A stretch of DNA of 64,000 nucleotides. It comes from Brachionus manjavacas (lineage: Eukaryota > Rotifera > Eurotatoria > Ploima > Brachionidae). Below, one piece after another: positions 9,794-21,392 of this stretch; the first letter of the stretch is position 1; each line of letters begins with the position of its first letter. The notes under the pieces are model-generated. The model was not told the origin of the DNA. It did no database searches and was given only the letters and a program-made list of their open reading frames with translations. The position numbers and the translations under genes were made by a program. The stretch covers positions 975,501 through 1,039,500 of the forward strand of contig JAHQIY010000005.1 in assembly GCA_019054805.1 (NCBI GenBank). The letters run 5' to 3'.

Positions 9794-11263
9794 ATGGCCA
9801 ATTTTAAGCATTTGATTAATCAACTGAGAAAAATTCACCTGCGCTCTAATCACCTTTCGGCAAATACAAACCATTTGACCAAGATTCTAGATCAAAAAAA
9901 GCAAGAATTCAATTTAGAACTTGAAAAACTCGAGAAAAGAATCGTAGATTTGGAAGAATTTAGGAGAAAAGCGGATTTTTTTATCAAAAAAAGTTTTAAA
10001 AAAGTGACTAATGATGTTGATAAAAGACGAGATGAAATGAACAAAAAAATCCAAGACCATTATTTAAAGTTAATGGAAAAAATTACCAAAGATAGAGATG
10101 AAAAAAAAGCTAAATTTAACCAACAAATTAAGCAAATCGATGCGTTCCAAATTCTTGTAAACAAAATTGATGATAACTTGGCCACTATGGCAAAGATTGA
10201 ATTGTTAAAAGATAATTTAGGCGATGTTAGATCGAAAGGAAAACTTGTCGAGACTGCCATAGCTGATCTAACCAGAGAAGACTTTTCTTTCAAGTTTCCT
10301 ACTGATTTGAATATGGATCAGTTATTTGGTCAAATGATGGAAAACAAACACAAAAAAAATTCGGTTGAAGTGGACAATATATTCCGGGATAGCGCCTTGG
10401 GTGAAAATTTATCTCATAAAGGTGATATCATTGATTTAAAATTAATCGATGACACAAAATTGCTCAGCGCATCTAAAGATGGAACTGTCAAGCTGTGGGA
10501 TATTGAAAACAAAACATGCATCAAAAAATTCAGCGCTTTTGATCATATTAATTCAATAACATGCATTTGTGAACTCAATGATGGTCTTTTGGCAACTGGT
10601 TATTTTGACCAGAAGATTAAAATGTGGAACTTAGAAAGAGGGGAATGTGAAATAAGCATAATTGCTCATAATGATACGGTCACATGCTTAACTCTTTTAA
10701 AATCTGGGTTTTTGATAAGTGGATCTTCGGACTGTACATTAAAAAAATGGAACCAAAAATCAGGAGAATGCCTGGCTACCTTTCGTGGACATTCAAATTC
10801 AATCAATTGTATAGAAGAAACTGAAGATGAAAAAATTCTAAGTGGTTCATCAGATTGTGAGATTAGAGTATGGAATCAAACTGGAAAATGCCTTAGAGTT
10901 TTAAATGGTCATCAAGATTTTGTATTGTGTATAAAAGTTTTGGAAAATGGTAGACTAGCCAGTGGCTCGAAGGATAAAACAATTCAAATTTGGAATATTG
11001 AAAAAGGCATTAATGAAAAAACCCTCACAGGACACATGGAACCGGTTTCATGCTTATGGCCTTTGAAAAATGACAAATTAATGAGTGGTTCATGGGACGG
11101 TACAGTTAAAATATGGGATCTTACATCTGGTACTAGCATTAAGACCATAAAAGTCCATCAGGATAAAATTAATTGTATACAAGTTGATTCTAATGAGAAT
11201 ATTTATACTTGTTCAAGTGATAGAACTATCAAATTACTTAATTTTGATCACTTTAATAAGTAA
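9794..11263 (+). CDS. Coiled-coil protein with seven WD40 repeats
   Basis: 489 residues, intronless. Residues about 1-170 are Lys/Glu-rich and helical with long heptad-like stretches, which indicates a coiled coil of the TRIM type but without a RING or B-box in front. Residues about 205-488 form seven WD40 repeats that would close one beta-propeller. The blade ends read VKLWDIE, IKMWNLE, LKKWNQK, IRVWNQT, IQIWNIE, VKIWDLT and the degenerate IKLLNFD, with GH dipeptides and S[KS]D turns at the expected places. It is probably a protein-interaction scaffold in the cytoplasm. I do not recognise an orthologue; coiled coil plus propeller also occurs in TRAF7-like proteins and in many lineage-specific invertebrate families. 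AATAAA at 11319-11324 is a likely poly(A) signal. Confidence 0.85.
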   Translation: MANFKHLINQLRKIHLRSNHLSANTNHLTKILDQKKQEFNLELEKLEKRIVDLEEFRRKADFFIKKSFKKVTNDVDKRRDEMNKKIQDHYLKLMEKITKDRDEKKAKFNQQIKQIDAFQILVNKIDDNLATMAKIELLKDNLGDVRSKGKLVETAIADLTREDFSFKFPTDLNMDQLFGQMMENKHKKNSVEVDNIFRDSALGENLSHKGDIIDLKLIDDTKLLSASKDGTVKLWDIENKTCIKKFSAFDHINSITCICELNDGLLATGYFDQKIKMWNLERGECEISIIAHNDTVTCLTLLKSGFLISGSSDCTLKKWNQKSGECLATFRGHSNSINCIEETEDEKILSGSSDCEIRVWNQTGKCLRVLNGHQDFVLCIKVLENGRLASGSKDKTIQIWNIEKGINEKTLTGHMEPVSCLWPLKNDKLMSGSWDGTVKIWDLTSGTSIKTIKVHQDKINCIQVDSNENIYTCSSDRTIKLLNFDHFNK

Positions 11264-12115
11264 TTTTAAAAGCATTCATCGAAATCTAATTTTTTAATTG
11301 TAAAAAATGATAATTATAAATAAAATGCGACAAAATTTTTTCTTCATTTTAAAATCATTTGTGATTTTTTTGTAAAAATGAAATGCTTGTCATTTGTTAT
11401 GAAAAAAATGTGCTCTAAAAAAACTATGCTATGATGTTTTATGTAGTATATGCTGACAGATTTTTATTATTTGTTTAAATGTTTTCTGTACCGAGCTAGA
11501 GCTCCTTCAGAATAAATTTTAAAAAAATAAAAAATAAAAGTAAAAAATAAAAATAAAGCTAGATAAAATAAGATCAAATAAAAATCAAAATAAATTAAAT
11601 TAGCTATAATAAAATGGATAGAAAGTTAAAAAGACATATATTGAAATAGGGTGTTACATGTGATACATGTTTACCAAGTTGAAGCTTCATGGAAATCAAA
11701 AGAAATAGTTAGGTATCAATTACACAGTGGAGCCAGGAATATTCGATGATTCGAAACCCTTCATGTACTAATCTAACAGTCTGGTTACTAATGGAACAGA
11801 ATGGCTCAGTCCTACTACAACATATCTCTCGCACTACTCAAAAATGCGATTTGAGACTTTTAATAGTTTTAGTTTTTCAAAGGCCTCACGATGTAGTATG
11901 TCGAAGGGTGTATCATATTTTAGTTAAAGTATGAATCGAACTGCTGAGTTTAGAAAAGCCTGAATTCTTTAAATCTTTGATTCTGAAAATAAGTTGAGAC
12001 AGGGAAATGAAAAGTCTAAAATTGAACCTATTAATGTTTTATAGAGATTACCTAATGTATTTAAGTATTTAAGTATTTTAGCCCCATTTTTTGTTTGACA
12101 ATATTTTAATTAAAT

Positions 12116-13152
12116 TTAACACTAGAATTACCGCGGTGTCAGATTAGCACTTTTTTGAGTTTTTTCCTCTCATAAAATTTGAACTAAATTTAAAAACTAA
12201 ATTTTTCTTTCATAAGTTTACTAAAACTAACTAATTGTTTCAAAAAAATTATAATTTGAAAAAAAAAACTTGTAGTTTTGTCTAAAAAAAAAGTTGACTT
12301 ATTTATGAAGAAGAAAAAGGGTCAGTCCTTACTGTCTATCAAGGTCAAAAGGATAAGAATGTTGTATTGATGAGTACTTTTCATGAAAAGGTTACAATAA
12401 TGCAAAATTTGGTAAATTTACCTGCTATTATAAATGATTATAATCATACAAAATTCGGCGTTGACATAATTGATAACATGGTTCGTAAGACATCAGTTCG
12501 CTGTAAAACAAATCGTTGGACTGTCCAGTTCTTTTTTAATATCTTAAATATGATGTGTATTAACAGTTGGATTTTATACAAAGAGTGTAATAACAAACCG
12601 AAATTACCACGAAGAATCTTTTTGCTTGGATTTGTTGAAGAGTTGTATGTTATGCTTAATCCAAACCAAAGATTGATCCGAACTGACAACAACTCCACTA
12701 GTTCGACAAAGCCGACTACACCAGCTCCTAGAAAACGAGCCAGTGGTTATGACGAGTCTACAACTCCAGTCTCCAAAAAAGAAAATATCTAGTTACAAGA
12801 AAAAAATGTCAAATTAGAGAAGCTTGCGGTGGATCAAATAAAACAAATACTTCTTGTTGTGAATATGCTCAACTTGCCAAAAAGAACAAATTGCTGAATC
12901 ATTATGTTCAATTTGTTTTGAAAGTGGTAAAAGAATAAAATAATTTTTTGGATTTTTTTAAAGTTTTTTTGAATAATTTCAATAATTAATTCATTTATGT
13001 TTCGAATCACATGCAAAATTTTTTTTTAAATAAATTTACAAAATAAAAAATTAAGAAAATAAATTATTAGTATTTTTTTATTCCAAAATATGATAGGTTT
13101 TGACACCTCCGGTAAGATAGGTTGTTTGAAATTTTGGTCATTCTAGTTTTAG
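12116..13152 (+). mobile_element. Internally deleted piggyBac-type element (12120-13148, TTAA target)
   Basis: The left end, just after TTAA (12116-12119), reads CACTAGAATTACC. The right end carries the inverted counterpart GGTCATTCTAGT (13136-13147), followed by TTAG, a TTAA with one change. Both ends also share an inverted TTACCG...GGTGTCA subterminal block. Removing the element rejoins the minus-strand retrotransposon reading frame around it, which fixes the borders independently. It is about 1.03 kb, with only the transposase C-terminus inside. Confidence 0.8.
12310..12938 (+). pseudogene. piggyBac transposase C-terminal fragment
   Basis: An open stretch ending at 12792 encodes the end of a DDE_Tnp_1_7 (piggyBac) transposase: DKNVVLMSTFH, then IINDYNHTKFGVDIIDNMV, KTNRWTVQFFFNILNMM and NSWILYKE. 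The catalytic core upstream is missing. After the stop at 12790-12792, a further frame carries Cys-rich residues (KCQIREACGG, then CSICFESGK after a shift of frame) that match the C-terminal cysteine-rich finger of this family. The fragment is 5'-truncated and frameshifted, so no active transposase is made. Confidence 0.85.
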
Positions 13153-14398
13153 CCTTGAGTTACAATGTTCTTTTATATCTTAAATCATAGGGGTGAAGGT
13201 TAATTTTGAGTCAAACTTAATGCCTAAAAATTTAACTTTTTTTTGACTCCCGAGTTTATTACCATAGATTTGTATTTTCCTTACTGTACTAGGAAAATAC
13301 CATAAAGCAACACTTCTCTACTGATATATTCATTTTCCAGTTGCAGAACCATTTTTCTAGTTCTTTTAGATATTGGTTTATCTTATTTTCTAGATTTCCC
13401 TTTTTTTTTAATAAAAAGAATCACTTTTCTTAGTTTATAAATTAATCCGTCATGCCATACCCTATCAAAAGCTTTTGAGATGTCAAAAAATAAAGCATTG
13501 ACTTTTTTTTCCTGTTGAATGATTCAAAAAATATTTGAAAATAAAAAATATTTTCATAAAAATTTCAAGAAAATAAGATTGTCAGCGGTTCGTCGATACT
13601 TTCTGAAACCTGATTGTTCCTGAATTGATAGTGAATTCTTTTCTAGGTGACTATATATTCTAGTTTAGATAATCCGTTCTAAGAGCTTACCAAGACAGCT
13701 TGTCATACTAATTGCTCTATAGTTAGTTGAGTCATTTAATGGAGAGGATTATTTTAGAATCATGGTTATGAATGCTGTTTTATATTCTTTGGGAATTACT
13801 GTAGAAGACTGTGATTGAAGATTTCCTTAATATCGAGAATACAAGTTTGTGGTAAATTTTTTAAAATAACAATATGAATCTTGTCAGGTACTGGTGCCCC
13901 TTCTCCTTTTAATTTTCAGATAGTTACATTATGGCTTTTAAAATGGCTATCAAAAAAATTCAAGTTTAAGTCAGTTATTTCAATGTCAGTTTTTGTATTT
14001 ATTAAGTCCGAATTGGGAATAAAAGTCGCGGACAAGAATTCACTATCGGTACTTAGTTCTTGATTTTTTGCAAATAAGGTTGGGATTATTTTTGTACCAT
14101 TTTTAGATCTAAATTTATTTATTTTTTTCAGAAAGGCCTGCTTGATAAGGAATCTTGAAGGGAGGAATTTAATTTGTATCTTTTATTTTTGTAATTTTTT
14201 AAAGTTTTTCTTATAAATAAATTTTATTTTTAAGGCTGGAGAAGGGTAAAGAGACTAATTTATCAATTAAATTTTTAATAATTTTTTTTTTTGAGCAGGA
14301 GTTTATTAATTTTTCTAACCAAATTTTTAAGCTTTTCTAAAAAGAATTTTCACTATATTTTTTTTCAATTTTTCAAATAAAAATTAAAAATTAAATAA

Positions 14399-14684
14399 AA
14401 ACAGAAAAAATATTTGAAAAATAGCACTTTTGCAATATTTTTTCAACATTTTTTTTTCATTTTTTGCAATTTTTTTGACACATTTTGTAATTTAAACACA
14501 AAAAATTAAACCTATTCGAATGTTATTTAAAAACGAGTGATTTTCGAATTTGATTTCAAAAATAAATGGTTTAATTTTTTGTGCTTGAATTGCAAAATGT
14601 TTCCAATGTTGAAATAACATTGAAAAAGTTCGATGTTTCAAATATTTTTTTCAGTTTCAAAAAAAAAATAATTTTAAGTTAAAA
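14399..14684. repeat. Foldback / MITE-like inverted repeat, family member 1
   Basis: Two arms of about 95-115 bp (14399-14514 and 14567-14684) are inverted relative to each other around a ~50-bp centre. Shared words include ATATTTGAAA, TTTCAACATT, ATTTTG(C/T)AATT and CACAAAAAATTAAACC. The same arm recurs alone at 15201-15308 and, more decayed, at 19201-19295. It holds no coding capacity. Confidence 0.65.
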
Positions 14685-14784
14685 TTTCAAGCATTTTCAA
14701 AATGGAATTGAATGAATTTAATTTTTATTTGGAAACTTGAAAAAAATATTGAAAATTCTTTTTTTAACTTTTAAATAATTTATT

Positions 14785-14835
14785 TATATATTTGTTTATT
14801 TGTAGAAAAGGCTCCTTCAGAATAAAAATAAATGA
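14785..14835 (-). mobile_element. Short 3' end of the non-LTR family
   Basis: The sequence GGCTCCTTCAGAATAAA at about 14810-14827 matches the minus-strand 3' end seen at 7.4 and 11.5 kb, followed by the same A/T-rich tract. Only a few dozen bases are recognisable. Confidence 0.4.
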
Positions 14836-15200
14836 AAAAAAAATTAAAAATAATTCATTTAGATTAAAAATAGCTTAGCATTTGCTCTGATCTGGTTGAT
14901 TTGGTATTACCCTTTCAACCATCCCAAATACCCTGACTTTGGAGAACATGGATTCATCTATTTTGCAATTTTTACCTACTCCGCACAACTTTAAATTTTT
15001 TATGTAATTTTTTTTTTGAATCTTATTTTTTAATTACAAAAGCTTTTTTCTAAATAGATGAAACAATTTCAAAATAGGTGAACAATTTTAGGATAAGGTA
15101 AACTAATATTTCTAATATTTCAAATATTTTCTTAAGGATCATCAAATCACAAATCTAAAGTTAAAATTAAAAAAAAATAGTTTTCCATGCTTGCAATATT

Positions 15201-15308
15201 AACTTAAAATTATTTTTTTGAAACTGAAAAAAATATTTGAAAAATCGAACTTTTTCAATGTTATTTCAACATTGGAAACATTTTGCAATTCAAACACAAA
15301 ATTTAAAG
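15201..15308. repeat. Foldback-family arm, solitary copy
   Basis: Closely matches the reverse complement of 14575-14684, including AACTTAAAATTATTTTTTTG, the GAAACTGAAAAAAATATTTG stretch and CAATGTTATTTCAACATTGG. The second arm is absent. Confidence 0.65.
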
Positions 15309-15359
15309 ACTGCTTTGAAAGCCCTTAAAAACTTGTCAATTGTTCGAGCGAATCTTGGT

Positions 15360-15600
15360 CAGACATCATAAACCTCAGAAGACCACTTTGGAAAAAAAAT
15401 TGCCAATATGGTTGTATTCATGGTAGGAACTTCAATTCAATGTCTCTGTATTATTTTTAGACTCCGACAAAGCCTTTGACCCTGTAGACCATGTAGTTAT
15501 TCTCGAAAAACTTCAGAAACAACTACCTAAATGGTTTACCTCATTGATTGCTGCCTATTTTTGCAATTGTAAACAGCGAGTAGTGCCAACAACACAGCAA
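15360..15600 (+). pseudogene. Reverse transcriptase fragment (second non-LTR family)
   Basis: Plus-strand reading gives DSDKAFDPVDHVVILEKL, then a QLPKWFTSLIAAYF stretch and QRVV. This matches the motif-A region (DFSKAFDTVDH...LL.KL) and the following W-x-x-S-Y-L-x-x-R-x-Q-x-V block of a non-LTR reverse transcriptase. The sequence differs from the 11.5-14.2 kb copy. Only this short piece survives. Confidence 0.7.
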
Positions 15601-16354
15601 CTGACTGGGTGGACCTTAATTTATAATGAAACTTGTGCACCAAAAACAAAATCTGACTAAATGTTGAAAAATGCTTAACAATCACACTTCCAAATTTCGC
15701 ATAATTTTTAACGATTCGCCAAATTTGGGCCGAAAGAGGACCCATGTTTGAAAGGTTGAAAGTTATCAATTGGTAGCCGTAGGTGGCTAGTGAAATTAAT
15801 TTAATTTAAATATTAAATTAAATAAATAAGAATCTAGTTTAAATATTATAATAAATAATCAAAAGCAGGAATTTTCTCTCATTTCCTTTCTTTAAAAACC
15901 AGCTCAGCTTTGAAAAAGACAAGCAAGCTTGATTGCTTGATGTGATGCGTATGCGAATCGTGTTTTTGGCATCGCATGAGCAAGCTGGTCGAAGCTAACT
16001 TATATTTATCAGATAGTGGAAATGTAATGCAATGTTTGATTCAATTTACATTACACATGTCAAAAAAATCACCACAACATTTACATTTAAATTACGGCTT
16101 ATGAGGTGTGAGCAACTTGAAATAGAGTCAATTAGATATTTTTTGAAATACGGTTTGAAATTTTGAAATTTTTTTTACAAAATTAAATGAAAATTGTGTG
16201 CTGACGAAAACAAAGTAAACAAAAATCCAGCATCTTTGAAAAATTTATTTTAAAGAAAAAATTTTAGTAATAATTGAATTTTTAATTGAATCGAAAATTT
16301 GCTAAAATAATTAACAAGTAGAAGGATAAAAATAAAAATTTTGTTTTTATTTAT
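15601..16354. other. Intergenic, 3' of the ROCO gene
   Basis: Mostly A/T. A mixed-composition patch at 15900-16060 has no reading frame I recognise. A minus-strand AATAAATAAA overlaps and follows the ROCO stop codon at 16355-16357, a plausible poly(A) signal. Confidence 0.4.
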
Positions 16355-19300
16355 TCAAAAAATATCAATCTCAACCTGATCTAATTGTAAGATTAATTTG
16401 CTTTTTTCTTGCTCAAATTGATTTTTCAAGGAACTTTTTTGATCTGAAATTATTTTGCCACCACTTTTCTCAGCATGTTCCGGGCAAAGCCACAAAATTT
16501 TTCCATTTTTCAACTCACATTTTTTCAAGCTAAAAAAATTCTCTTTCGAATTCTGTTCTACAAAGTAAAAATCATCTTGTTCATATTTATCAATAAAATA
16601 ATTTCTTAAACTGTTGTATGAATCGCTAATTTCAGTTGAATCTCCGCCAACCTTATCTTTTATTTCATCGAATAACTTTTTACCTTGTTCTGTGAACAAA
16701 ATTCCAAATTCATTAGAATAACTACCATTTCGTAAGATAGTCATCATTCGAAGAAGATAAGCGCAATTGGGAGTCAGAATTTTTGGATATAGAACTAAAA
16801 AATTAGAAAAATGCCAACATTCTTCATGTTCGCACATTGGTCTAATACAAATAATAAAATTCTTCAATTCTGAAGTTTCCAAATCTGATGATGGTCTTCG
16901 CACTATATCTTCATCTTTTTTTTCTTTTTTTTCATTTTTTTCATTTAGCTTTTTTTTGTAGTTGAATTTTTCAAATCTCTTTTCATCTATGAGGTCTAAA
17001 AAGAAAAGTCGAGGATAAGACCGAATGGTTGGATTTTTTTCTGAAAATTGAATCAATTGACGTAAAAATTTTCGCTGCGTTAACTCATATAACTCTTGAT
17101 AGGCATAATTATTTGATTCAATTATTGACATGGTTTTCTCAAGTTTTTTCTCAATCTTGTTCTCGTTGATTTTGGAAAGCTCTTTTTTTACATGTTTCAG
17201 AAGTGCTGACAATGGCTCTATACAATTAAAATAATATTACTATTTCAAATAAATGTTTTATAAAAAAAATTTGAATTTTCTTAGAATGATATTTTTTTTA
17301 TATTTAATTAATTTTTTTAGAATCCTTCAAAAATAAACTTCATAAAAACTCAAAAGTCAACTGTCATCTGAATTTCTAATTTCTAATTTGGAATAATATT
17401 TTAACCTGTAAATCACAGCTGTCCTCTAACTTTATCAAGAAAATAAATATGTTTGATACTTTATTTAAAAGAGCCCTTAATAATTTCTTTTTTGAATTTC
17501 TTTTAAAAAATTAAGTATTTATTTAATATAAGTAAGTCTAATTTATTTGAAATATTAACTTTAATCAATTAATAACTTAACTTTACAGAAGATTTGTGAT
17601 CAAATAATTTCTTGATAAGACATGTAAGAATATTCAAAAAAACTTAAAAATGTTTTTAAGAAATAGGTAGTAGTAGATTATACCCTAAATAACATAATTG
17701 ATTAATTTATTTATTTATTTTTGATCTATTAATTTGAGGATAACCTCAGACTCCTGAAAATGAATCAAAGTAACCAACCTTTCTTTTTAGCAATTGGGTT
17801 ACAGAAAAGATGAATAGAAGGAAGGGTAATAAGAGTGAATAAAATTTTGTCAAGAAAGAAAGTAACAAGAAAAAAGAAAAAAAATATCAAGAAAAATATC
17901 TAAAAGTTAAAATTAAATCAAATAAGTTAACCAATTTATTGATTCTAAAATAAGCCTTAAAAACGTTTAATACATTTTGTTTTAACTTGTTTACTTTTTC
18001 TTTTTTTCTTACTCTAAAGATAGACCTTTTCACAACTCCTCCATATCTCATTTTTTGTACTTTTTTTACGGGAATTCATATTTTTTTGAAAAAAAAATTT
18101 TTATCAATTTTGAAATCATCAAAAATTTTACGTAAAATTACGTAAGAAATTTTTTTGAGGTAAAATACCTTAAAAAAAGTAAAAAAAATTAAAAAACCAG
18201 GAAATTTTTATTTAAATTAAAATAAACATATTAAAATAAAATAACTTTTAATGATGCGTGGAATAAGGCTAACAACTCTTTAAAGACAGAAACGTCTACT
18301 ATAAATAAAATATATAAAAATTAAAATATTTTTTAAAAATATTAAAATTAAAAATGAAATTATTTTACTCTATTAAAAAAAATTTTTACTCTTTTTTTAC
18401 TTTAATTTACGATTTTCACTTCAAAAAACAATTTTTTGCGTAATTTTACGTAATATTTGGTAAATTTATTTTTGATGATTTGAAAAGTGAAAATAATTTT
18501 TTTTTTCAAATTTTTTTTAGAAAATTCTATTAAAAAGGGGAAAAAATATCGTTTTGTGGCCCTTTTGTGATTTACGTTAATTCACGTAATTTTTGGTAAA
18601 TTTACGTATTTTTTGAAAAATTTTTTGAAAAATTTCGTTAAAATTACGAAAAATTATGAAAATTAATGTAAAAATTTTTAAAATTAACCTCAGAACCATG
18701 TTTCGTAACAGTACTGTATTTTACATTTAAAAATGTTAGAATTATTTTAATTTATAGTACTATTCAAAAAAATTTTGTTTTATAATTTTGAATTTTTTTT
18801 CCTTTCGATGATTACTTTGAATAAGCAGAACTGGTTCAAGGGAATATTTTTGATTCTAGTTTTCCTACGAAGAATATTAATTTTGAAAAATTAGCTTGCC
18901 TCCAAACGACTTGAGCCAATTTTGATATTTCGATTTCTAAAAAAAAAGCTCCAAAAAAATTTGTTTATCAAGGAAGTTATAAGAATTTTGTAATTTATGT
19001 CAAAAAAATCATTATTTAAGAAGTTTGTCATCAAAATTAGATTTAAGAAAATTGATCTTTTTACAAGTAATTTTTTACTTTAAAATTGATCCTTACTATT
19101 GATCCTTACTGATTAAAGATAATTGGATTTTAAGTAAATTAAAATTAAACTTCTTCTTTTTACGTAAAAAATTTAATTCCAAATCAAAATTTATTTTTTA
19201 TTTGAATCTGAAAAGAAATATTTGAAACATCGCACTATTTCAATGTTATTTCAACAGTTCATATATTTTTTAACTCAAATACAAAAAATTAAATCATATT

Positions 19301-21392
19301 AAATTATTTTAAATAATAATTTTATTTTTTGGTGTCAAATCAAAATTTTGAAATTTTGTTACTTATTTTATTATGAAGAGAAGAAGAGTGCAAAATACGT
19401 AAAATGAAATTCTTTTTAGATTAGCTTAAAAAGAGAAATATTTCGAAAAATATATCAAAAATCATTTCTATGAAAAATCATGCATAAATTGGCATCAATC
19501 ATGCAATATTTCATTAATTTCCTAATTAGTTTTAATAAATAGTTACCTTTTAATTCATATTGAAAATTAACTTCGGGATAATTGCTACCCAAAAAGGCAA
19601 TTTCATTTTTGCGCCATTCATTACCAAGGCCGACTACGGCTTTTATGATCGGCAATTTGAGTGAAATGTGAGCAAATCTAAACTCTAGTTTACAATTTTG
19701 TGACTCGACATATTCATCCGAAACACATGCCACAATTACTTTTGCCAAGTTCATTCCTTTGGTTATCTCGCCAAACATTTGAGTTGTCGAGTCTAAATTG
19801 TCAACATCTAGCCATGCATTTATTCCATTGTCGGCAAAAAATTTCACCAAAATTCTTGGATCTAGTGCGCCAAGACTTTTTTTTGTGCCTTTTGAGCCTT
19901 TTTTAATAGCCTCATGGGAATTAGCCCAACAATAGCTGACAAAAACATCAGGATGCTTTTCCTCTCTTTTTTGCGGGTCAACTTGCACAATTTTTTCAAT
20001 TGACTCAAATGTGTCAGCTATTTTCGTAGCATATCTCTTGGGGTCCTGCATTATGACTCGAAAGTCAGCACACGCAGAAGCAAAAAGCGGATTTTGAAGC
20101 CAACTTCTAGCACCCAGTAGACCAAACTCAATCAATAGATAGGTTTTTTTGATTAGATTTTTGGATAATTCAAAAATTTGAACACTTCTTGAATCTGAAG
20201 CAAAATTGTCTGACACTCCGAATATCACCAATTTGGACTGCTTTATAACACTTGTAATCTTGTCAAGTTTTTCACTAGATGGAGTTTTACTGAACCAAAT
20301 TTTGTATCCTTGGGACTCGATGGCCTTGATCACATTCAAAGGGCTAATGGACTTGTCTGGATCAAGATCTGTGTCCTGCCCACAAAACCAAAACATTATG
20401 TCATATTTGAAATTGTCTTTTAAATTTCTCAAATCCCTGATCGAATATTCAAGATTCAGGTCTAGGTTGTTCGAATCATCTATGGGCATTATAGCCATCA
20501 GCTCCTCAACTGATATTACATGAAAACTTTTGGCACACTGCAAAAAAGGTGCTTTCATTTCACTGGCTCTTTTGAGCAAAGTAGAGCTGAACAAGTGCGG
20601 GTCACTTGACTGAGACTCAACACAATCAGGGCATGGGAAGCTGAAATCATATTTGAGTCCATTAAAAGAATCATTAATGAGTGTTTCAATTGTTTCGTGA
20701 ATAACCAGGACAATGTTTTCCGGTTTTACACCTTGGACTTTGACCTCAATTGAAAGAGAGTTTTTGGTCTGATTTAACAAAGCAAAATGGGAATTTTTTT
20801 TCAACAAAGAGCCTTTTTTCCAAATGATGGAATTGTCACCATATTGGAAAAGTCTAACTTGAATTCGATTAAACAACCCAATGGGCAGATAGTCAAATCT
20901 ATATTTAACTTTAAATTGTTTGATTTTAACCGGATACTTGGGATCAATTTCGGGCCAATCGAACTTAGGCTCAGCATCCGGCAATAAACAAGGCACGATG
21001 CTCATATTTTTGTCCGAAATAGGGAATGTTAGATCAAATTCTTCTGTCAGTTTGAGCATCCATTCATGCAAGCTTTTGTCATAGTCCTTCCATATTTCAT
21101 TTATTTTGTCGTGAGTGAATTTTCCATCTTCGATACAAGTTTCTTTTATGGAGACTATTTTGGCAAATGCATCCACAATCCATTGAGGATTTATGACTAT
21201 TTTATTTCGTAAACTTTGATTTTCAAAATACTGCAGTGAGCCGAGATCATTCAAAAATTTAACTACTTGACGAAATTCTTGTTCATCATATATTCCATTT
21301 TTTTCAGCCATCTGCATTGCTTTGTCTTTATTAATTATCGGCTCTTTTCTAGATTTTTCTCTTACACTCTTCTCAAAATTTAGCCAAGCTTC
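16355..21392 (-). CDS. ROCO gene exons 17-18: COR, TIR-like, TIR and conserved C-terminal tail
   Basis: Exon 17 (21392-19547) and exon 18 (17217-16355) encode about residues 1944-2845. COR: VVKFLNDLGSLQYF, VINPQWIVDAF, MSIVPCLLPD, then FDYLPIGLFNRIQVRLFQ and IIWKKGSLL. A TIR-like unit follows (about 2272-2368; YDIMFWFCGQD, GYKIWFSK, KLVIFGVSDNFA) that is probably inactive. Next is a canonical TIR (about 2425-2533): DVFVSYCWANS, NGINAWLDVDNLD, KVIVACVSDEYVES and NCKLEFRFA. Its Glu at about 2513 sits where NAD-cleaving TIRs keep their catalytic glutamate. Exon 18 continues with ELTQRKFLRQ, SYPRLFFLDLID and CIRPMCEHEECWHF, a tail I associate with invertebrate TIR-ROCO proteins. The 2329-nt intron joins K|E in phase 1. 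Confidence 0.85.

Larger units (their letters stand above)
11475..14180 (-). mobile_element. Decayed non-LTR retrotransposon (Jockey/CR1-like), split by a piggyBac element
   Basis: Reading on the minus strand from 14180 down to the 3' motif CTCGGTACAG at about 11485-11494, the remnants follow the normal order of a non-LTR ORF2. They are a PDKIHIVILKNLP segment (about 13840-13900), NYRAISMTSCLGKLLERII (about 13660-13735), QSGFRKYRRTADN (about 13575-13615), the motif-A segment FDISKAFDRVWHDGLIYKL (about 13435-13495), KFLGIKFDSKL (about 13200-13230) and the C-terminal FSFPCLNLFSES (about 11980-12020). Stops and frameshifts are scattered through it, so it is dead. The YADD-type catalytic motif was not found, and the region where it should be appears deleted. 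It is older than the copies at 7.4 and 49.4 kb. Confidence 0.8.
17218..19546 (-). other. ROCO intron 17 (2329 nt), repeat-loaded
   Basis: Contains a TTACGTAA-rich foldback at 18091-18500, further ACGTAA-rich DNA to about 18720, and a decayed arm of the 14.4-kb foldback family at 19201-19295. No coding exon was seen in it. Confidence 0.6.

Noticed and set aside
15536-15769. Minus-strand ORF of 77 codons
   Set aside because: Antisense to the recognisable reverse transcriptase fragment.
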